Source of the DNA: Patescibacteria group bacterium
GTDB taxonomy: Bacteria; Patescibacteriota; UBA1384; CAILIB01
Assembly: GCA_018968785.1 (NCBI GenBank)
Contig: JAGWZN010000014.1
Location: 1 to 10,821 of the forward strand
Direction of reading: 5' to 3'
Length of the DNA: 10,821 nucleotides
Shown: positions 7,450 to 10,821 of the stretch, piece after piece
How the letters are laid out: each line of letters starts with the position of its first letter
Position numbering within the stretch: the stretch's first letter is position 1
Program-made: the position numbers and the translations under genes
Notes under the pieces: model-generated
Seen by the model: the letters and a program-made list of their open reading frames with translations, nothing else
The model's database searches: none
Told to the model about the DNA's origin: nothing

Positions 7450-8540
7450 ATCCCGGCAGTACCACCTTAAAAGCGGCGGTTGTATTGGCGGACGGCAGCG
7501 TGCGGAGCCACCAGAGCCGTGAAACCTGGGATCTTGGACAAGCTGCCCGCGAGATTTTAGGGTTGCTTGACTCCGATGTTACCGCCATCGGCTGCCGGGT
7601 CGTGCACGGCGGACAGTATTTTACCGAGCCCACTCGGGTCACGCCGGAGGTGATTGACCGGATCCGGGAACTCGGCGACTTGGCGCCCTTGCATAATTAC
7701 GGGGCCGCCGCTGTGTTGCGAACCTGTGCCGAGCTCGCCCCTTCTTTGCCGGTCGTGGCCGTTTTTGACACGGCATACCATACTACCCTGCCTCCCATGG
7801 CTCGCACCTACGGCATTCCGTATCAATTAGCGGAGACGGAAGGCTTGTACCGGTACGGTTTTCAGGGAACGGTTCATCAGGCTAATGTCACCGCCGTCGC
7901 TCTGGCACTTGAGAAAGACCAGCGACCGAACCGTCGGATTATCAGTGTGCATCTGGGAGGCGGCTGCAGCCTCTGCGCCGCGCTGGACGGCCGCAGCATG
8001 GATACAACCATGGGTGTGACGCCGCTGGAAGGGGTCATGATGGCAACCCGGAGCGGCGATATCGATCCCGGCATGCTGTTTCACCTGATGCGCAAGGGCT
8101 GGACGCCGGAACGGGTGGAGAAAATGCTGAATCAGGAAAGCGGTCTGCGCGGTGTTTCCGGAGTGAGCGATGATCCGCGCGCGCTGTTTGCCGCCGCCGA
8201 TACCGGCAACGCCCGGGCGGCGCTGGCGATTGATCTGTACTGCTATCGGATCGCCAAATCCATTGCCGCTTACACGGTGCCTTTGGGCGGCGTGGATGGA
8301 ATCGCTTTCAGTGGCGGCATCGGACAGCACAGCGGCCGGATTAGGCAACAGGTTTGTGATCAGTTGACCCATCTGGGAGTCGGGTTGGATCACCAGATAA
8401 ACGGCGCAACTGATAACCCGATTACGCCGACTGGGCTACACCGTTCGGAAAGTAGCGTAGGCGTCTACGCGGTCCCCGCAAACGAAGAGGTGATTATCGC
8501 GAAAATCACCGATGGTCTTTTACATACTGGAAGTCAATAA
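7431..8540 (+). CDS. ackA: Acetate kinase, divergent
   Basis: Transfers phosphate from acetyl-phosphate to ADP, giving acetate and ATP (the reverse also occurs), in the cytosol. It is 369 residues against about 400 for the family, with the shortening mainly before CRVVHGG. Conserved positions, matched to Methanosarcina thermophila numbering from memory, are Asn7 in LNPGST, Arg56 (R91), His88 in DLAPLHN (H123), Asp113 in VFDTAYH (D148), His174 in VHLGGG (H208), Arg207 in ATRSGDIDPG (R241) and Glu352 in NEE (E384). Unusual are YGFQGTVH, where Gln145 replaces the transition-state His180; HLGGG in place of HLGNG; and GGIGQH in place of GGIGEN. The N-terminal NPGST resembles butyrate kinase, but the rest is clearly acetate kinase. 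The ATG lies inside the xfp 3' end without a clear Shine-Dalgarno, so expression is probably coupled to xfp. Activity and acyl specificity may differ from standard AckA. Confidence 0.92.
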   Translation: MAVLVLNPGSTTLKAAVVLADGSVRSHQSRETWDLGQAAREILGLLDSDVTAIGCRVVHGGQYFTEPTRVTPEVIDRIRELGDLAPLHNYGAAAVLRTCAELAPSLPVVAVFDTAYHTTLPPMARTYGIPYQLAETEGLYRYGFQGTVHQANVTAVALALEKDQRPNRRIISVHLGGGCSLCAALDGRSMDTTMGVTPLEGVMMATRSGDIDPGMLFHLMRKGWTPERVEKMLNQESGLRGVSGVSDDPRALFAAADTGNARAALAIDLYCYRIAKSIAAYTVPLGGVDGIAFSGGIGQHSGRIRQQVCDQLTHLGVGLDHQINGATDNPITPTGLHRSESSVGVYAVPANEEVIIAKITDGLLHTGSQ

Positions 8541-8546
8541 TATAAT
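8519..8546 (+). promoter_or_regulatory. Promoter of the TM2-domain gene
   Basis: TTTACA at 8519-8524 (5 of 6 to TTGACA) and a perfect TATAAT at 8541-8546 are separated by 16 bases. The -10 follows directly after the ackA stop codon (8538-8540). Transcription would begin near 8553, leaving an AT-rich leader of about 32 bases without a Shine-Dalgarno. Confidence 0.65.
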
Positions 8547-8584
8547 AAGTTCATACATTTTCTTAATTCGTAATCTTTTGTCAT

Positions 8585-9130
8585 ATGGACAACTCAACCT
8601 TAATCCAGTACGTCGAACAGAACCGGGCATCCGGTGTTCCGGACGATAAGATCCGAGAGTCCCTTCTTCGTGGCGGTTGGCAAGCCGCCGATATCGACCA
8701 GGCGCTGGCCGCTCCCACCACAAAAACCAGTTCCAGCGGCGCGATCGTCTCGCCGCCCATTTCTGTCGATTCCGCCCCGCTTACCGATCAGGCGCAACCT
8801 GAATCAGGCAGCAAGTCGTTTCTGGTCGCCTATCTTTTATCTCAGTTTCTCGGCTTGTTCGGCATTGATCGTTTTTACTTAGGGTATGTCGGCTTAGGCA
8901 TACTCAAGCTCATCACCTTTGGCGGGGCCGGCATTTGGGCTCTTATTGACCAGATTCTATTGCTAACCAACCATATTACCGCCGCCGATAAGACGCCGTT
9001 GCGAGGGTATAAGGAGTACCGCGCGATTGCCGTGACTATTTTCTGCATCGTCTTACTATCCGGGCTGGCAAAGGTTGTCTTTAGTTTGATGAGCATGCAC
9101 TGGGTACCGGTAACTTCCACCTTGCAATAG
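8585..9130 (+). CDS. TM2-domain membrane protein with N-terminal helical domain
   Basis: A 181-residue protein in three parts. Residues 3-41 form a short helical module (LIQYVEQNRASGVPDDKIRE, then LLRGGWQAADIDQAL) resembling the small SHOCT/UBA-like helix pairs at the front of many Patescibacteria membrane proteins. Residues about 43-75 are a Ser/Pro/Ala-rich linker. Residues about 76-143 are a TM2 domain (PF05154): a first membrane helix, then FGIDRFYLGYVGLGILKLIT and GGAGIWALIDQILLL, with the family-typical DRFYLG turn. A further hydrophobic helix follows at about 148-168 (IAVTIFCIVLLSGLAKVVFS). The biochemical role of TM2 proteins in bacteria is not established. It has its own promoter overlapping the end of ackA. 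The ATG at 8585 has no Shine-Dalgarno. The family assignment is firm; the function is unknown. Confidence 0.88.
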   Translation: MDNSTLIQYVEQNRASGVPDDKIRESLLRGGWQAADIDQALAAPTTKTSSSGAIVSPPISVDSAPLTDQAQPESGSKSFLVAYLLSQFLGLFGIDRFYLGYVGLGILKLITFGGAGIWALIDQILLLTNHITAADKTPLRGYKEYRAIAVTIFCIVLLSGLAKVVFSLMSMHWVPVTSTLQ

Positions 9131-9160
9131 CCTGACGGCAACCTGGTTTTTTTCTAACGT

Positions 9161-9193
9161 ATGAAAAAGTACGATATTTTCATATTTAATATG
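9161..9193. repeat. Overlapping inverted repeats in the AT-rich spacer upstream of the hydrolase gene
   Basis: ATGAAAA (9161-9167) and TTTTCAT (9177-9183) form a 7-bp inverted repeat with a 9-base loop. Its right arm overlaps a second symmetric element, CATATT-T-AATATG, at 9181-9193. They lie in the 121-bp spacer before the hydrolase gene, which otherwise holds only a T-run at 9147-9153 and a weak TTGAAA/TTTCAA repeat at 9215-9235. A regulator-binding site is possible, but AT-richness makes chance symmetry likely. Confidence 0.35.
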
Positions 9194-9251
9194 ATACTGT
9201 TTCTTGTGCTTCTGTTGAAACCTTATTTCTTTCAAAAAAATTACCTTTTGA

Positions 9252-10136
9252 ATGAAGTGGTTGAGGTTCTTCCTTATTTTGATTGCCGTTGTACTGCTGA
9301 TCAAGACGGCGCTTCTGCTCGTAGCCGTCTACCAGCTTCACCAGCAGTTGGCCCGATCTCCCATCCGATCCCAAAACACGCCGGCCACTTATCGTCTATC
9401 CTACCAACTGAAAACTATTACCAGCTTGGATGGCACTCTGTTGGCTTCCTGGTATATTCCTAGCCATCCCAGCCAAGCCACCGTTTTGCTGGTGCCGGGC
9501 CTCCATCGCAGCAAGACTGATCTGTTGGAAGTCGCCCGACAGCTCAACTCCGCCCATTACACCACTCTCCTGCTGGATCCGCGCGGAGAAGGCGCCAGCC
9601 GGGGTAGCCACAGCTATCTCGGCACGAAAGAATGGCAGGATGTCGTCGCGGCTTACGCCACAGCTAAAAACTTACCGGAAAGCCGGGGACATCCGGTGGG
9701 CATGATCGGCTTCTCCACCGGCGCCGATGCCGTTCTGTTAGCCGCCGGCAGAAAAGGAATCGGTGATTTCATTCTGACGGCTGTTCCGTTTGCCGATTTC
9801 AACCACCTCGCCAACTACACCTTACAGATACAGCACTTGCCGACTTGGCTTTCCCCGTGGCTCCTGTTGGCCGGCCAAATCGAGATAGGACAGGGGTACC
9901 AGGATCAGGTTCCGGATAAATATATTCAGGACATTCACGTGCCTCTTCTTCTGATAGGCGCCAATAAAGACCAGAGCGTGCCTCCCACCGATGCCACTTA
10001 TCTGTTTTCCCTGGCCAACCCCCCTAAACAGTTATGGCAGTCGCCGACCGGGCATCATGTATACGAAGATAATCCGACCGCTTTCGGTCAGCATATGCTG
10101 GGGTTCATTCAAGGCGTCGCGCGAGAGCGTAAATAA
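9252..10136 (+). CDS. Membrane-anchored alpha/beta hydrolase
   Basis: A 294-residue serine hydrolase of the Hydrolase_4/esterase type. An N-terminal anchor or uncleaved signal (residues 5-28, FFLILIAVVLLIKTALLLVA) puts the catalytic domain outside the membrane or tethers it. Motifs run in the canonical order: oxyanion-region VPGLHRSK (81-88), LLLDPRGEGAS (107-115), the nucleophile elbow GFSTG with Ser155, the acid Asp240 in GANKDQSVPP, and a catalytic His at 268 or 269 in PTGHHVYED. The lid region between about 178 and 225 is short and carries no family hallmark I recognise, so the substrate (ester, lipid, thioester or peptide) is open. The ATG at 9252 lies in an AT-rich leader with no Shine-Dalgarno, 121 bp after the TM2 gene. 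Codon use matches the upstream metabolic genes. Confidence 0.88.
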   Translation: MKWLRFFLILIAVVLLIKTALLLVAVYQLHQQLARSPIRSQNTPATYRLSYQLKTITSLDGTLLASWYIPSHPSQATVLLVPGLHRSKTDLLEVARQLNSAHYTTLLLDPRGEGASRGSHSYLGTKEWQDVVAAYATAKNLPESRGHPVGMIGFSTGADAVLLAAGRKGIGDFILTAVPFADFNHLANYTLQIQHLPTWLSPWLLLAGQIEIGQGYQDQVPDKYIQDIHVPLLLIGANKDQSVPPTDATYLFSLANPPKQLWQSPTGHHVYEDNPTAFGQHMLGFIQGVARERK

Positions 10137-10183
10137 TTATAACGATGAATTTTCCTAGCCAAAACCTTAACCTTATCGCCACC

Positions 10184-10600
10184 TTAAACAACTGAGCCAC
10201 CGTCGAGAGGTTGTTCGGGAGCTTCATGCTTTTGGTCGACCGTTCGTTTTTCTCGTATCTCCCAATATTGACCTATTCCTTTATTTCCTGGCGTTTTTAG
10301 AACATCTAAATAATCTTTTGGGTATTTTATCGGTAGCGGAAGGCCTTGTAATAGCAGAGAATGCCGACCTAGTGCGCTTACGCTCTGTTTATGACTTTGC
10401 TCCCACTGCTTTCTTCCATACTCTCTAGCCATACGCCACCATTCTCTAATCCTTTCCCGCTCATTTTCTGGGACTAAGGCACAAGCTTCGGTGACGACCC
10501 TCTCCACTTCTTCGGGTGCAGCTACATTGCTATAGCAGTCAGATAATTTTGATGTTTCTCCAGACGCCATCCCCTCCCGAAACTTTTTACGTTCTTCCAT
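10184..10600 (-). CDS. Hypothetical charged soluble protein
   Basis: I do not recognise this protein. From the ATG at 10600 it has 138 residues; a GTG at 10609 would add three. I prefer the ATG because AAGTGA sits five bases upstream as a weak Shine-Dalgarno. It is rich in Glu, Arg and Lys, with no membrane segment or signal peptide. A helical central part, ENERERIREWWRMAREYGRK, is followed by QWEQSHKQ and then a Pro/Gly-containing stretch (QGLPLPIKYPKDYLDVLKTP). The C-terminus looks disordered. It converges on the hydrolase gene with 47 bp between stops. The DNA is visibly more AT-rich than the genes to the left and it lies beside a probable insertion sequence, so it may be horizontally acquired. 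Its amino-acid makeup looks like real protein, but a spurious frame cannot be excluded. Confidence 0.55.
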   Translation of the reverse strand: MEERKKFREGMASGETSKLSDCYSNVAAPEEVERVVTEACALVPENERERIREWWRMAREYGRKQWEQSHKQSVSALGRHSLLLQGLPLPIKYPKDYLDVLKTPGNKGIGQYWEIREKRTVDQKHEAPEQPLDGGSVV

Positions 10601-10723
10601 GACGTTCACTTTATGCGCACATCCCGTTTTACCAACTCTTATCTCTGTTTCCTTTGTACCGTACCCGCTTACTTTCTTTATTACAGGACTTACGCATTTT
10701 CTTCATTTCCCTTACCATAGTGC

Positions 10724-10739
10724 TACTTAGTACTAAGTA
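10724..10739. repeat. Perfect 16-bp palindrome before the transposase-like start
   Basis: TACTTAGTACTAAGTA is a perfect 16-base palindrome ending one base before GGAGG (10741-10745) and six bases before the ATG at 10746. As DNA it could be an operator. As RNA it would form a stem abutting the Shine-Dalgarno, which could limit translation from incoming transcripts, as known for some IS elements. It contains the same ACTTA/TAAGT half-sites as the marR leader. Confidence 0.7.
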
Positions 10740-10745
10740 AGGAGG

Positions 10746-10821
10746 ATGGAAAAAACACGTATCACCACTACCCTGTACAGCCAGTTTCTCCTGGCTTCAG
10801 AGGGTAATATCACTGCGACCC
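10746..10821 (+). CDS. Probable transposase, N-terminal 25 residues (partial)
   Basis: The frame opens with ATG and stays open to the right edge. It encodes MEKTRITTTLYSQ followed by FLLASEGNITAT. The LYSQFLLAS-xGN-T-T pattern recalls the start of DDE transposases of the IS701/IS4 kind that I know from cyanobacteria and relatives, but 25 residues do not prove it. A strong GGAGG lies immediately before the ATG with no spacer, which is poor for initiation and consistent with weak transposase expression. In-frame codons upstream reach TAA at 10734-10736, so no earlier start exists. Confidence 0.45.
   Translation, partial: MEKTRITTTLYSQFLLASEGNITAT

Larger units (their letters stand above)
10684..10821 (+). 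mobile_element. Probable insertion sequence, left end (partial)
   Basis: CAGGACTTACGCA at 10684-10696 resembles terminal repeats I remember from insertion sequences in cyanobacterial genomes (possibly IS701- or IS4-like). About 50 bases later a transposase-like reading frame begins and runs off the right edge. The order of terminal repeat, short leader and transposase start is that of an IS left end. The right terminal repeat and target duplication are outside the window, so the boundary and family are unproven. Confidence 0.42.

Noticed and set aside
7827..8393. Minus-strand reading frame of 188 codons
   Set aside because: Antisense to acetate kinase; the composition is rich in Gln/His/Arg as expected from a shadow frame.
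1..8587. Repeated 10-mer TTGTCATATG at 1-10 and 8578-8587
   Set aside because: One lies inside an ABC coding region and the other at the TM2 start; flanks differ at once, so it looks like coincidence.
9131..9153. Possible terminator after the TM2 gene (T-run at 9147-9153)
   Set aside because: Only a 3-bp GCC/GGC stem and a loopless AACC/GGTT precede the T-run; no stable hairpin is visible.
9161..9463. Plus-strand frame starting MKKYDIFIFNMILFLVLLL
   Set aside because: The hydrophobic start comes from AT-rich spacer, and two thirds of the frame overlap the hydrolase gene in another frame. It is unlikely to be a real membrane peptide.
1..10821. CRISPR array, tRNA, rRNA, riboswitch
   Set aside because: No spaced direct repeats, cloverleaf patterns or conserved aptamer cores were seen; long non-coding stretches are absent.

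Overview
The window reads as ordinary bacterial chromosome: dense, intron-free genes, TGA used as a stop, and a moderately GC-rich base composition. A mobile-element boundary probably lies at the right edge. The host is uncertain. The small TM2 membrane protein, with its N-terminal short paired helices (GVPDDKIRESLLRGGW), is an architecture I associate with Patescibacteria (CPR/Saccharibacteria-like genomes). The mix of Shine-Dalgarno-led and SD-less starts and the simple fermentative gene pair would fit that too. Against a confident call, three GCGATCGC octamers are present, and the partial insertion sequence at the right end resembles cyanobacterial ones as I remember them. I lean to Patescibacteria at low-to-moderate confidence.

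Layout, left to right. Positions 2510 to 1 (minus strand) hold a drug-efflux type operon: a promoter, a GTG-started MarR repressor, then two overlapping half-transporters of a heterodimeric ABC exporter. The second half-transporter runs off the left edge. The complete half-transporter has Asp in place of the Walker B Glu and Gln in place of the switch His, so it is the degenerate-site partner of an asymmetric pair. Divergent from marR is a protein made of three tandem YbjQ-like (PF01906) domains (2579-3706). It converges on a small two-TM membrane protein (3713-4132, minus). That gene in turn diverges, over about 37 bp, from uppP (undecaprenyl-diphosphate phosphatase, 4170-5033).

The metabolic core is xfp-ackA (5089-8540). 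A good promoter overlapping the uppP stop codon drives a thiamine-diphosphate phosphoketolase. Its gene overlaps an acetate kinase gene by 19 bp. Together they cleave xylulose-5-P or fructose-6-P to acetyl-P and a sugar phosphate, then convert acetyl-P to acetate plus ATP. The acetate kinase is short and carries several unusual active-site residues.

Downstream are a TM2-domain protein with its own promoter (8585-9130), an AT-rich spacer with inverted repeats, and a membrane-anchored alpha/beta hydrolase (9252-10136). The last 680 bases are visibly more AT-rich and foreign-looking. They hold an unrecognised minus-strand gene (10184-10600), then a probable IS left end with a 16-bp perfect palindrome and the first 25 codons of a likely transposase. 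I saw no rRNA, tRNA, CRISPR array or riboswitch. I cannot point to a proven new system. The best leads are the variant acetate kinase paired with phosphoketolase, the triple YbjQ protein, and an ACTTA/TAAGT half-site motif shared by the marR leader and the IS palindrome.
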